Origin: Aliiglaciecola lipolytica E3
Lineage (GTDB): Bacteria > Pseudomonadota > Gammaproteobacteria > Enterobacterales > Alteromonadaceae
Length of the DNA stretch: 64,000 nt
Assembly: GCF_000314975.1 (NCBI RefSeq)
Contig: NZ_BAEN01000046.1
Coordinates: 18,778 to 82,777, forward strand
Direction of reading: 5' to 3'
The translations under genes were made by a program, and so were the position numbers. The notes below the pieces were generated by a model that was not told where the DNA came from, ran no database searches, and was given only the letters and a program-made list of their open reading frames with translations. Shown here piece after piece: positions 27,645 through 36,597 of the stretch; within the stretch, counting starts at the first letter, position 1, and each line of letters begins with the position of its first letter.

Positions 27645-29465
27645 ATGAATAATGAACAACAAGTCAGCCAAGCCAAACTACTTTCGCCAAGACGTAATAC
27701 CAGTGAAGCGTTAAACATCGATGAGCTTGCCCAGGAGCAGCTCGCTCATTTTGGTATCGACGCAGATTCTGAATATGGTAAAGCATTGTTTGACACAGCC
27801 AAGCACTTTTATCTTGCTCAAGTAGATGTTAATCGACTTTGGACTATTACCAGTGAGACACTTGACGGGCTAAGTAAAGAAAATAAGCTGGCGTATTTCA
27901 ACGCGAAAAAGTTTCTTTCATTTCAAATAGCTAAAATATTAGACACCTTGCAAAATCCATTTCGCGCTACATACCAAAGTATGACGCAACAAACAGGTTC
28001 GCAGATATCTAAAAGTCATTATCCTCTTTTTGATAATGTCCCCGCGTTATTTTCTGCTACGCCGGTTATCGTGCGTACTGCGACTTATGTCTATGCATGT
28101 ACAGAGTGGGTTGACGATGCTTTTCATGGAAAAGAGTTTACGCATCAGATTTATTCTCGATTATTAAATCCAACCAATATATCTTTAGCGAATGCCATCG
28201 TTGACTTAGAAGCCGGTCCTTACTCAGCAGATTATTTAGCGTGGAATTTCAATTCAGGTATGGCTGCTATTGATGCGCTGCTATCAAATGTACTTTCTCA
28301 TTCTGATGTACTTATTGTGTCGCGCAATGTTTATGGCGGGGTGTATCAGCTGTTACACGATTATTTTGCTCGTGAAAATAGATTAAATATTCAACTAGAA
28401 TGGTTTGATGGTTATAGCGCGCAAGAGTTTAGCGACTTTATTCAACAGGTAAAAAGCAAGCACCAATCGAGATTACAAGAAAATCAATTACATGTGTATT
28501 TAGAATCTCCATGTAACCCGCATGGCTATGTTTTGGATGTGGCTGGAATATGTGAAATATCTCACGCTGAAAACCATTTGGTGATGTTAGATGCAACATT
28601 GGCGACACCGATATTACATCAACCATTGCAGCAAAAAGATAAAGCCAGAAGGCCAGACTATATTGTGCATAGTTATACCAAAGACATTTGTGGTACTGGG
28701 GCTACTACTGCCGGCGTGGTAATAGGTGAAGGCTATCGTATGTTTCAGCCAAAAGGAGATTGTGTAAATGACTTTGATTGGTCACGCACTATGTTTTGGG
28801 ATGTGTACTACATTAAAGGTGCATTTCTAGATTCTGAAAAAGCGTTCGACGTATTAAGCGGAATGAAAACCCTTGAGCAAAGGGTAATGAACAAGGTAAT
28901 TAATACACAGATATTCAGTCAATTTTTGGCTTCGCATCCAGCATTGAATGTAAATAGTCATGCGTTGTCTGATCATCCCAATGCAGATATTCGTGAAAGC
29001 CAAATGCGTCATGGCTGGCCTTGCGCACTATTTACCGTTGATCTTGAAAAAGCTAAATTACCCAGAGCGGCATTTGTGCGCTTTTTTGACGCATTAGAGC
29101 CTGCTTTTAGCCATCAAGTGAGTATAGGACAGAGCAATACCATAATATTGTGTCCGGCGTTAACATCTCACTCAGAACTCTCGCAGTTAGAACAACAAAA
29201 AGCGGGAATTCACATGACTACCATGCGTATTGCTATGGGGACTGACAACGTTAAGGAGTTAATGGCACATTTCATCAACAGTGCTAGGCTACATATCGAC
29301 CCGTATGTTTCAGATTTCAGTCAGAAGTTTATGAGTCCAGAGCAGATTGATAAACTCTATATGGAGATTAGTATGCAGGTATGTATGCAGCACTATAGCT
29401 CTGGAGCAAAAATGGAATCGCTAGTGTATCAAGAAGCTTCAATCGAAAATAAAAAAGCATCGTAA
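27645..29465 (+). CDS. Long Cys/Met-metabolism-type PLP-dependent enzyme
   Basis: 606-residue relative of the cystathionine gamma-synthase/beta-lyase and methionine gamma-lyase family, which normally has about 400 residues. The fold-type I core begins near residue 165: YSRLLNPTN (PLP phosphate contact), NSGMAAIDALL, ESPCNPHG, Asp316 in MLDATLATP and the Schiff-base Lys346 in HSYTKDICG. The N-terminal 130 residues are an extra, mostly helical region, and the C terminus is extended by about 60 residues. Reaction unknown; a C-S lyase or related amino-acid enzyme is likely. Divergent from the dehydrogenase gene, convergent with an Lrp-type regulator. Confidence 0.8.
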   Translation: MNNEQQVSQAKLLSPRRNTSEALNIDELAQEQLAHFGIDADSEYGKALFDTAKHFYLAQVDVNRLWTITSETLDGLSKENKLAYFNAKKFLSFQIAKILDTLQNPFRATYQSMTQQTGSQISKSHYPLFDNVPALFSATPVIVRTATYVYACTEWVDDAFHGKEFTHQIYSRLLNPTNISLANAIVDLEAGPYSADYLAWNFNSGMAAIDALLSNVLSHSDVLIVSRNVYGGVYQLLHDYFARENRLNIQLEWFDGYSAQEFSDFIQQVKSKHQSRLQENQLHVYLESPCNPHGYVLDVAGICEISHAENHLVMLDATLATPILHQPLQQKDKARRPDYIVHSYTKDICGTGATTAGVVIGEGYRMFQPKGDCVNDFDWSRTMFWDVYYIKGAFLDSEKAFDVLSGMKTLEQRVMNKVINTQIFSQFLASHPALNVNSHALSDHPNADIRESQMRHGWPCALFTVDLEKAKLPRAAFVRFFDALEPAFSHQVSIGQSNTIILCPALTSHSELSQLEQQKAGIHMTTMRIAMGTDNVKELMAHFINSARLHIDPYVSDFSQKFMSPEQIDKLYMEISMQVCMQHYSSGAKMESLVYQEASIENKKAS

Positions 29466-29472
29466 CAAATTT

Positions 29473-29509
29473 GCACACTAGTGAAGTTGAGTTCGCTAGT
29501 GTGCTTTTT
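29473..29509. terminator. Terminator between the PLP-enzyme gene and the Lrp-type gene
   Basis: GCACACTAG (29473-29481) pairs with CTAGTGTGC (29496-29504), with GAA/TTC pairing further in, followed by five T (29505-29509). It serves the plus-strand gene and possibly the convergent one. Confidence 0.75.
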
Positions 29510-29526
29510 AGATGCACGAATCTAGT

Positions 29527-30003
29527 TTATTGAAAGTTAGGTAAAGTGTGGCTAACTTGGTGTTCATAAACTAACGCGGTTTCAACATGATTTACTTCAG
29601 GTCTAGCGGTTATCGCGTTAAACACAAAATCACGAAGGTGAATTGAATCACCCACAGTAACATGAACGAAAAAATCGTTCTCACCCCCCATATGAAATAT
29701 GTTCATCACTTCTGGTAAGGGCAGTAGCGACATTTGAAAGTTATCTACGGTTGCACGATTGTGATCTTTTAAACGCACTGAAATCATAGCTTGAATATGA
29801 CCACCTAAAGAATTTAAATTGACCCGCATACTCAAGCCTTCAATTATTCCGTCCGATTGCAAACGCTTAATTCTTTCTAAACTAGAGGAGGGGGCAAGTT
29901 TCACTTTCGCCGCAATATCTTTATTACTTAAACTCGGATCTTCATACATAGCTGCTAAAATTTGCAAGTCTGTTTTATCTAAAGTGCGTTGAAGGTTTTT
30001 CAC
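29527..30003 (-). CDS. Lrp/AsnC-family transcriptional regulator
   Basis: 158 residues: an N-terminal winged helix-turn-helix (about 8-60, LSNKDIAAKVKLAPSSSLERIKRL) and a C-terminal RAM/AsnC effector domain (about 70-150, VSVRLKDHNRATV and NEFFVHV-like segment). Such proteins form dimers or octamers and sense amino acids. Its position beside the PLP-enzyme gene suggests it controls that module. It lies 46 bp downstream of anmK on the same strand and could also be read from there. Confidence 0.88.
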   Translation of the reverse strand: MKNLQRTLDKTDLQILAAMYEDPSLSNKDIAAKVKLAPSSSLERIKRLQSDGIIEGLSMRVNLNSLGGHIQAMISVRLKDHNRATVDNFQMSLLPLPEVMNIFHMGGENDFFVHVTVGDSIHLRDFVFNAITARPEVNHVETALVYEHQVSHTLPNFQ

Positions 30004-30049
30004 GTTTTTAATTCTATTTCGTTTATAAGTTAATAAGTGTTAGCGATAT

Positions 30050-31162
30050 TTAGTTGGCTGGGTATAAGCCGCCTAATATCGCATATCGATTAGCACCGGT
30101 AACCGAAGGGATATTTCCAGGTATTTCCGATTTATATGCGTAGGCTAACCATGCGAAGGCAATTGCTTCTAAGCTGTCGGAAGATATCCCTAATACGTCC
30201 GTGGTGAATAAATTACATTCAACTAGTTCATTCTCTAAACATTCCATTAGGAAATCATTTCGTGCCCCACCACCACACACAAAAACTTCGTCTACATCAT
30301 CAAGCTGGTTGATTTGTTGAGCTATTGAACAACAGGTTAACATTGCAAGTGTCGTTTGCACGCATTCATTGGAATCTGTTTTGGGATGATTTTCTAAAAG
30401 TTGTTCCAGCCATTGTAGATGAAAGGTTTCTCTGCCTGTACTTTTCGGTGCGGGTAAAGCAAAGAAGGGGTCGCTTAATAGTTTTTTGAGTAGCTGTGCG
30501 TCAGGGCTTCCTTTTGCCGCCCAAGCGCCATTGACATCGAAAGGTTGTTTTAAGTGTTTCTGACACCACGCGTCCATCAAAGTATTTCCAGGACCCGTAT
30601 CAAAACCTAATACCGGCTTTGATGCGTCGCTAGGAATGTAAGTGATATTGGCAATACCACCGATATTTAAAATAACTCTAGAATGATGGGAATGGCGAAA
30701 TACCGCTTGGTGAAACGCAGGAGCAAGAGGTGCACCTTGACCACCTAAAGCGATATCTTTGCGTCTGAAATCGGCAATTACGTCTATACCTGTTAATACG
30801 GCAATTGAATTAGGATCGCCGATTTGCATGGTAAACCCTTTGTATCCATCTGGATGATGTCGAATCGTCTGTCCATGGGAGCCGATGGCACATATATCGG
30901 TTGGATTTAACGAATTTTTATGCAGCATGTCATTGACCGCAGAAGCAAAAACCGCGGCGACTTCTCGATCTGCATGTCCCATGCTTACCAGTTCATTAGT
31001 GGCAGGCGCACATAATGAATTCAGTTTTTGGACTAATGCCGCAGGATATTCATAGGTTTTAAAATCTAAAATACTGGGGGTAATTTTTGAAAAGTCCACA
31101 ATCGCCACATCAACACCATCCATACTGGTGCCAGACATCAATCCTATATACAGGTTTGACAT
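30050..31162 (-). CDS. anmK: Anhydro-N-acetylmuramic acid kinase
   Basis: Phosphorylates and opens 1,6-anhydro-MurNAc, a cell-wall recycling step, giving MurNAc-6-phosphate. The 370 residues match the family; the ATP/sugar signature GLMSGTSMDGVD is at 7-18, FDTGPGNTLMDAW and CGGGARN follow. The ATG has GGAG upstream. It follows the M23 peptidase gene by 13 bp, so the pair forms a cell-wall operon; the M23-anmK-tyrS neighbourhood is conserved in gammaproteobacteria. Confidence 0.95.
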   Translation of the reverse strand: MSNLYIGLMSGTSMDGVDVAIVDFSKITPSILDFKTYEYPAALVQKLNSLCAPATNELVSMGHADREVAAVFASAVNDMLHKNSLNPTDICAIGSHGQTIRHHPDGYKGFTMQIGDPNSIAVLTGIDVIADFRRKDIALGGQGAPLAPAFHQAVFRHSHHSRVILNIGGIANITYIPSDASKPVLGFDTGPGNTLMDAWCQKHLKQPFDVNGAWAAKGSPDAQLLKKLLSDPFFALPAPKSTGRETFHLQWLEQLLENHPKTDSNECVQTTLAMLTCCSIAQQINQLDDVDEVFVCGGGARNDFLMECLENELVECNLFTTDVLGISSDSLEAIAFAWLAYAYKSEIPGNIPSVTGANRYAILGGLYPAN

Positions 31163-31175
31163 AGTGCTCCTATTG

Positions 31176-32471
31176 CTAGCGGTTCATTGCAAGCATAATC
31201 CGTTTTGTATTGTTTAATTGGCTCACACGCTTTTCTGCTATTTTCGCAAAAATAGGGGCGTCCGACTTTGCTATCGGCAGTGCTTTAGGCAATGAAACAG
31301 TGCGCGGGTTTCTATGTACACCGTCAACCAAAAATTCGTAATGTAAATGTGGGCCTGAAGCTAATCCAGTCGCACCTACATAACCTATAACTTGTCCTTG
31401 TTTAACAGATTGGCCAAGTTTGACTGCGCGTTTAGTAAAGTGCAGATATTTAGTTACATATTTTTCACCATGTTGGATGAATACATGGTTTCCATTGTAT
31501 TTGTCATAAGTAGAACGGATAACTTTACCGTCTCCGGCAGCAATGACAGGGGTGCCCTTATCGGCGGCGTAATCTACGCCTCGGTGGGCTTTCCAACGTT
31601 TCTGAACCGGATGGAAACGTCTTTTCTTAAAGCTCGAACTTATGTATTTGAAATTTACAGGAGCACGCAAAAAACTCTTGCGCATGCTACGTCCCTCGGG
31701 AGTGTAGTAATTCCCATCGTCGTACAAAATCGCCGTAAATGCTTCTCCTTGATTGATGAACTCGGCTGCGACTATTTTGCCACTTTCAACAAATTCACCA
31801 TCGATAAAATGTTCTTCAAACACAACATTGAAACTGTCTCCTTCGCGCAGTTCTAGTGCAAAATCGATATCCCAACCAAAAATACCGGCCAGACTCATGA
31901 TATGTTTTTCCGACAAATTCGCTTTAACTGCGGCATTCCAGAAGCTATTTGTAATTTCGCCCTGAGCATAATTATATCGGGTATCTAGTTGTTTCGTGTC
32001 GACTCTACTCGCAAAGTTTTTTGCTGCCTGACGTTCGATAAACAATGTTTCAGTTGAAGACAACTCATAACGCAATGATTCGAGTTTACCTTGTTCGTCT
32101 ACAAGTAATTGAAGATGATCACCAGGACGCATTTTTAATAGTCTTTTGGCGTCTTTCCCCGCACCGCTAACGTAATAGGTCTCTTGGGGAGTTAATTTTG
32201 CGCGCTTGAAGATTTTAGCTAAATTGTCACCACTGACCACAGTGTAAGTTTGCCACTGCAAGGGTTCGTCATCTAACGCTTGGACTAGTTCTTCTTGTGA
32301 ATTAATCGTCAGTGGCACGTCATAGCGCTTGCCAATTTCTAGAATGACACTGTTTTTTGAAGCTTTAGCCGACTCGGTTGGAATAAATAACAACAGAAGA
32401 AAAAATAATGCAAAGCCTGACAATAGGGCTTTATGTTTAGCTGGTAAGCGTTTTAAAGTTCTTTGTACCAC
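31176..32471 (-). CDS. M23 family DD-metallopeptidase (MepM/OapA-like)
   Basis: 431-residue membrane-anchored murein endopeptidase. A single N-terminal transmembrane helix (about 15-32, LLSGFALFFLLLLFI) is followed by an OapA/LysM-like region (about 85-165, WQTYTVVSGDNLAKIFKRA) and an N-terminal Csd3-like domain; the C-terminal LytM domain has zinc ligands in HRGVDYA and in GPHLHYEF. It probably cleaves D-Ala-mDAP cross-links during growth. First gene of the operon with anmK, divergent from tyrS. Confidence 0.9.
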   Translation of the reverse strand: MVQRTLKRLPAKHKALLSGFALFFLLLLFIPTESAKASKNSVILEIGKRYDVPLTINSQEELVQALDDEPLQWQTYTVVSGDNLAKIFKRAKLTPQETYYVSGAGKDAKRLLKMRPGDHLQLLVDEQGKLESLRYELSSTETLFIERQAAKNFASRVDTKQLDTRYNYAQGEITNSFWNAAVKANLSEKHIMSLAGIFGWDIDFALELREGDSFNVVFEEHFIDGEFVESGKIVAAEFINQGEAFTAILYDDGNYYTPEGRSMRKSFLRAPVNFKYISSSFKKRRFHPVQKRWKAHRGVDYAADKGTPVIAAGDGKVIRSTYDKYNGNHVFIQHGEKYVTKYLHFTKRAVKLGQSVKQGQVIGYVGATGLASGPHLHYEFLVDGVHRNPRTVSLPKALPIAKSDAPIFAKIAEKRVSQLNNTKRIMLAMNR

Positions 32472-32682
32472 GTAACGAAAATCTCTGATTAGTTTGCTAA
32501 GTTGAGAATATAACGATTTGCGCTAATTTTCTAGATGCAGGTTAAAAAATAACCAGTTGAGTTAGTATACAACAGCTTACATGATTATATAAAAATATAC
32601 AGAATTCCTTTCACAATCGACTCTGCACGGGTAAAATGCGCGGCTGTTAAAAAATTAAAACTGTGAAAACTGAGGTAGTAAA

Positions 32683-33882
32683 ATGACAAATTGGCAGGAC
32701 GCAATCCGTGAGATTAAGCGCGGTGCGGACGAAATTTTGATTGAAGAAGAGCTCATTGCCAAGCTAAAAGAGGGAAAACCCTTAAAAATTAAAGCTGGCT
32801 TTGATCCTACCGCCCCTGATTTGCACCTAGGTCACACAGTACTAATTAATAAACTTAGAACTTTTCAGACACTTGGTCATGAAGTGATTTTTTTGATCGG
32901 CGACTTTACCGGCATGATTGGTGACCCTACGGGTAAAAATGTCACCAGAAAGCCTTTAAGCCGAGAAGACATAATCGCCAATGCTGAAACGTACAAAGAG
33001 CAAGTATTTAAAATTCTCGATCCTGAAAAAACTACCGTACGTTTTAACTCAGAGTGGATGGACACCTTAGGTGCGGCAGGACTCATTAAATTAGCGGCAA
33101 GACAAACGGTTGCACGTATGTTGGAACGTGACGACTTTAAAAAGCGTTATAACAACGGACAAGTGATCGCGATTCATGAGTTCCTTTATCCTTTAGTGCA
33201 AGGCTGGGATTCGGTGGCGTTGCAGTCTGATGTTGAATTAGGGGGAACTGATCAGCGCTTTAATTTATTGATGGGACGAGAATTACAAAAATCGGAAGGA
33301 CAATCCCAGCAAACAGTGTTGATGATGCCGTTACTTGAAGGATTAGATGGCGTCCAGAAAATGTCTAAGTCTCTTGGCAATTACATTGGCATTACCGATG
33401 CGCCAAACGATATGTTCGGTAAAATCATGTCCATTTCTGATGAGCTTATGTGGCGTTATTTTGATTTACTTAGCTTCCGTCCAATTGCTGAAATAACGCA
33501 ACTTAAGGAATCGGTTGATAACGGCACAAATCCGCGAGATGTTAAAATCGAACTAGCAAAAGAGATTATTGCGCGTTTTCATTCACAGCAAGCCGCAGAA
33601 GGAGCACATCAGGATTTTATTCAGCGTTTCCAGAAAAATGCGATTCCTGATGATATTCCCGAGATAGAAGTGGAAGCGAATGGCGAAGGGATGCCGATTG
33701 CCAATTTATTGAAAGAAGCTAATTTAGTGGGTTCAACTTCTGAAGCTATGCGCATGATTAAACAAGGTGCTGTTAAAATTGATGGCGAGAAAGTCGAAGA
33801 TACGCGATTGCATCTAGCAAGTGAAAGCCAAGCTGTTTATCAAGTAGGAAAACGTAAGTTCGCCAAAATAACACTAAGCTAA
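32683..33882 (+). CDS. tyrS: Tyrosyl-tRNA synthetase
   Basis: Charges tRNA-Tyr. The 399 residues show the class I signatures HLGH (48-51, HIGH equivalent) and KMSKS in [12 protein letters not shown], plus a C-terminal S4 RNA-binding domain (about 335-399). The shape corresponds to the TyrZ-like branch common in gammaproteobacteria rather than to E. coli TyrS. GAGGTAG precedes the ATG. No T-box or other leader is visible in the 211-base divergent spacer. Confidence 0.95.
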   Translation: MTNWQDAIREIKRGADEILIEEELIAKLKEGKPLKIKAGFDPTAPDLHLGHTVLINKLRTFQTLGHEVIFLIGDFTGMIGDPTGKNVTRKPLSREDIIANAETYKEQVFKILDPEKTTVRFNSEWMDTLGAAGLIKLAARQTVARMLERDDFKKRYNNGQVIAIHEFLYPLVQGWDSVALQSDVELGGTDQRFNLLMGRELQKSEGQSQQTVLMMPLLEGLDGVQKMSKSLGNYIGITDAPNDMFGKIMSISDELMWRYFDLLSFRPIAEITQLKESVDNGTNPRDVKIELAKEIIARFHSQQAAEGAHQDFIQRFQKNAIPDDIPEIEVEANGEGMPIANLLKEANLVGSTSEAMRMIKQGAVKIDGEKVEDTRLHLASESQAVYQVGKRKFAKITLS

Positions 33883-33941
33883 TTTAGCTTTTAGATTACA
33901 TTAACTCGTAATTTCCGGCCAATTTGTTAAATAAGATTTTG

Positions 33942-33976
33942 ATGGGGCAGTGATTATCACTGCCCCATTTTTTTTT
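33942..33976. terminator. Bidirectional terminator between tyrS and the DAO-family oxidase
   Basis: ATGGGGCAGTGA (33942-33953) pairs perfectly with TCACTGCCCCAT (33957-33968) around a 3-base loop; T residues follow to 33976, just touching the stop codon of the convergent oxidase. Confidence 0.9.
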
Positions 33977-35306
33977 AATCTCGTAAAGAGGCCAGAGTAT
34001 AATAGGCACTAAGTCCAACCCGTCTGAAACGAGAAAACGGAAACTTGCGAAGAGGCGATTGCCAAAAAGGCAAATCTGGAAGTAACTCCGGCTCATACAT
34101 ACTCTGTGCTAAACGTTTTCCTGCTAACGATGAAAAAGCTAAACCTGAACCACAATATCCCATAGAATAGTAGACAGTTTTATCTTTATTGTGATGGATT
34201 CTGGGGTAATTGTCATAGGTAGCGCTAACCCATCCACTCCAAAAATAATCAATTTCAATCCCATTCAAAATTGGAAACGTTTGTTTGAGGCCTTCTGTTA
34301 AGCGTTTTTTATGTTTAGGGTTATCTGCCTTTTTGCCACTAATTGCGCCGCGACCACCAAATAGGATCCTATTGTCTGGCAAAAGTCGGTAATAATATTT
34401 CATTCTGCGAGTATCCATGGCCATGAGACCCGCTTTTATTTGAATACTCTCTAGCTCTTCACTACTTAAAGGTCGTGTAACTATAATGCTCGACAGTACA
34501 GGGAAATGGCAGTTGTTCACTAATGAGTGCATTTTTTTGCCTGTGTAACCATTGGAGGCTATGATCACTTTTTCTGCTGTTACTCGGCCATTTTGTGTAT
34601 ACAAACATTGGTGATTACTTTTACTCTGCCAATTTATAACCGGTGAATTCGAAAAGGTTTTCACCCCCGCTTCTGTGGCCATTTGATAATAACCCAACAC
34701 TAATTTCATCGGATTTACGGCAAAGCTTTTATCGAAGTATATTCCACCATACATATTGGCACTTTTGAGAAACGATCGACTCACATCTTTACTACAAACA
34801 AAACTGACTGACTCGCCATAACGTTCGTTTAATTTTTCAGCCTGCTCTCGTAGCCCTGCTACTTTCGCTCGCTTATGGGCAAGCTTGAGATAACCTCCTG
34901 GTGTTTTATCACAATCAATTTGGCCTTTTTCGATGAAGTCGTTGACACAATCTATGGATTCCATGTATTCCTGAAAAACACCATAGGCTTTAGCTTCCCC
35001 CCATTTGACCTCCATATCTGTTAGCGACAGTCTGCCAGTACCGGGAAGTACAAATCCGGCATTGCGGCCACTACAGCCCCAACCAGGGTCATTCGCTTCA
35101 AGGACCACTACAGATTTACCGTATTGTTTAGCTAAATGATATGCACAAGAAAGGCCTGTGTAGCCTGCGCCAATAATGGCTACGTCTGCTTGAATGTCAT
35201 TGACTAGTGACGTTGTCTCGGGAAATGTTGTGATACTTCTGGCCCAATATGAGTCAGGATATTGTTGCCAAGATTGAGGATAGGGCTCAACGATAGGGTC
35301 ATACAT
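33975..35306 (-). CDS. FAD-dependent oxidoreductase, DAO family (PuuB/OrdL-like)
   Basis: 443-residue flavoprotein of the D-amino-acid-oxidase family, closest in style to gamma-glutamylputrescine oxidase and related amine oxidases. The FAD-binding Rossmann motif AIIGAGYTGLSCAYHLA is at about 46-62, followed by GWGCSGRNAGFVLPG; the C terminus has the conserved YSMGYCGSGLAFSSLAGK segment. It probably oxidises a secondary or primary amine to an aldehyde; substrate not determinable. No polyamine genes lie nearby; it stands alone. Confidence 0.85.
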   Translation of the reverse strand: MYDPIVEPYPQSWQQYPDSYWARSITTFPETTSLVNDIQADVAIIGAGYTGLSCAYHLAKQYGKSVVVLEANDPGWGCSGRNAGFVLPGTGRLSLTDMEVKWGEAKAYGVFQEYMESIDCVNDFIEKGQIDCDKTPGGYLKLAHKRAKVAGLREQAEKLNERYGESVSFVCSKDVSRSFLKSANMYGGIYFDKSFAVNPMKLVLGYYQMATEAGVKTFSNSPVINWQSKSNHQCLYTQNGRVTAEKVIIASNGYTGKKMHSLVNNCHFPVLSSIIVTRPLSSEELESIQIKAGLMAMDTRRMKYYYRLLPDNRILFGGRGAISGKKADNPKHKKRLTEGLKQTFPILNGIEIDYFWSGWVSATYDNYPRIHHNKDKTVYYSMGYCGSGLAFSSLAGKRLAQSMYEPELLPDLPFWQSPLRKFPFSRFRRVGLSAYYTLASLRD

Positions 35307-35426
35307 ATTTTACTAGGCCTATAAACGTAGTTGAGTTTTATACGGTTCGAGCGATTTTTATGAATATCACATAAGCAACTTATTGTTGGCAGCCCATTAT
35401 GAAAAACGCTCCAAAAGATAAAATTA

Positions 35427-36005
35427 TTAGAATTTCAAAAGCATTTCAGCTGCGACACATTCACAAATATCAGGGCATACCGGACAACAATACCCTTCAT
35501 GTACACTCATGGCTCGCCACTTCTCTGGGTGTTCTTTTACTAACTCACCGCCACATTTTGAAAAATACTGAAATGCACTATTTCCGGGACTGGCTAGCCA
35601 GATATGTGCCAGACCGGCTAATGCACCTTGTTGACTCGCTTTTTGAATTGATAGTTGCAGTAGTTTTGATCCGACACCTTCCCCACGGTAAGCGCTATCA
35701 ACGGTGTTGCATTTAAAGTAACAAACCTGATGCTCTGGGATATTCCATTTTTCTGGAGTACACCATTTGTCTGGGGTCCACTTTGTAGCAGCAATTGTCA
35801 GTCTAAATCCAATTAATTTGTCTCCAATTAGTGACACGTAACTGGCGTTAATATCATCCTTAAAGGACTTTTTATAGAGTGATTCTATACCTTTAGCATC
35901 AAGGTAATTATCCCCATGAACTTGATTTCCAAGGGTTATGATGCGTTCAAAGTGAGATGGGGACAGTTGTGAAAATTCGATTTCCTGTCTATTCGGCGGT
36001 TGCAT
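35427..36005 (-). CDS. GNAT acetyltransferase with cysteine-rich C-terminal tail
   Basis: 192 residues. The acetyl-CoA-binding motif A is visible in VDSAYRGEGVGSKLLQLSI, with the following helix and strand of the GNAT fold. The last 25 residues contain five cysteines in CCPVCPDICEC, a pattern that could bind zinc or a metal cluster. The ATG at 36005 is chosen; a TTG at 36017 is also in frame. Either start lies inside the end of the upstream gene, so the two are translationally coupled. Substrate unknown. Confidence 0.8.
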   Translation of the reverse strand: MQPPNRQEIEFSQLSPSHFERIITLGNQVHGDNYLDAKGIESLYKKSFKDDINASYVSLIGDKLIGFRLTIAATKWTPDKWCTPEKWNIPEHQVCYFKCNTVDSAYRGEGVGSKLLQLSIQKASQQGALAGLAHIWLASPGNSAFQYFSKCGGELVKEHPEKWRAMSVHEGYCCPVCPDICECVAAEMLLKF

Positions 36006-36429
36006 GAGATTGCTCAATATCGTTCAACACACTGTTGATAAATGAAATGCACTGTTGTTGATTTTCGAAAATTCTGTCGTTTAAGGAAGCTGGATTGTTG
36101 GCTTTCTCTCGCATTTGACGTAACTGTTCAATTGACAGTGCCGTACCTACACAATAAGCATCTACCACACAGCCTGCTTGTTCAGAACATAGATGGGCAA
36201 GTCGAATGATATCTATTGCTTCAGCTGTATACGCCTGACAGTTAGTTAGATCGCCAATATAACCAAAATACTTATCTGGGACAGACTTTACGATTTCAGC
36301 AACATCTTTATTGTATCGCGTAGCAAGCTCTACACCAATAACCCCATTGACTACAGCTACCAGTATCCTGTCACTATAAGTCAAGGTGTAGTTAGCGAAC
36401 TTGTCCTTTCCTTGGTATACCGTCTTCAT
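35989..36429 (-). CDS. Hypothetical protein, possible STAS/SpoIIAA-like fold
   Basis: 146 residues, cytoplasmic. The alternation of strands and helices (ILVAVVNGVIGVELATRYNKDV, then FGYIGDLTNCQAYTAEAIDII) resembles SpoIIAA/STAS-type proteins, but I could not name a family, so this is only suggestive. The ATG at 36429 is chosen over a TTG six bases upstream; neither has a strong ribosome site. It overlaps the GNAT gene by 17 bp, suggesting joint function. Function unknown. Confidence 0.65.
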   Translation of the reverse strand: MKTVYQGKDKFANYTLTYSDRILVAVVNGVIGVELATRYNKDVAEIVKSVPDKYFGYIGDLTNCQAYTAEAIDIIRLAHLCSEQAGCVVDAYCVGTALSIEQLRQMREKANNPASLNDRIFENQQQCISFINSVLNDIEQSHATAE

Positions 36430-36528
36430 TTTCAAATTGATTGATAAGTATTATGTAATATGAATATAGCATTTAGTTCTTTATAGTAAAAAAACTAAAT
36501 TGCATAAACGAGATTTTAGGGTGTAATA

Positions 36529-36564
36529 ACTGGCTGTTATTAACTGTCGCAAATAACAGCCAGT
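36529..36564. repeat. Long hairpin downstream of ahcY without a T-run
   Basis: ACTGGCTGTTATT (36529-36541) pairs perfectly with AATAACAGCCAGT (36552-36564), loop of 10. It sits 34 bases after the ahcY stop (minus strand), where a terminator is expected, but no T-run follows on either strand. Confidence 0.7.
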
Positions 36565-36597
36565 GTATTGGAGGCTTAGAGCCTTAGTAATAAAAAA

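Noticed and set aside
31392..31856. 154-codon open frame opposite to the M23 peptidase gene
   Set aside because: Antisense shadow; composition does not resemble a protein family and the peptidase reading is certain.
35399..35716. 105-codon open frame opposite to the GNAT gene
   Set aside because: Antisense to a recognisable acetyltransferase motif; no independent support.
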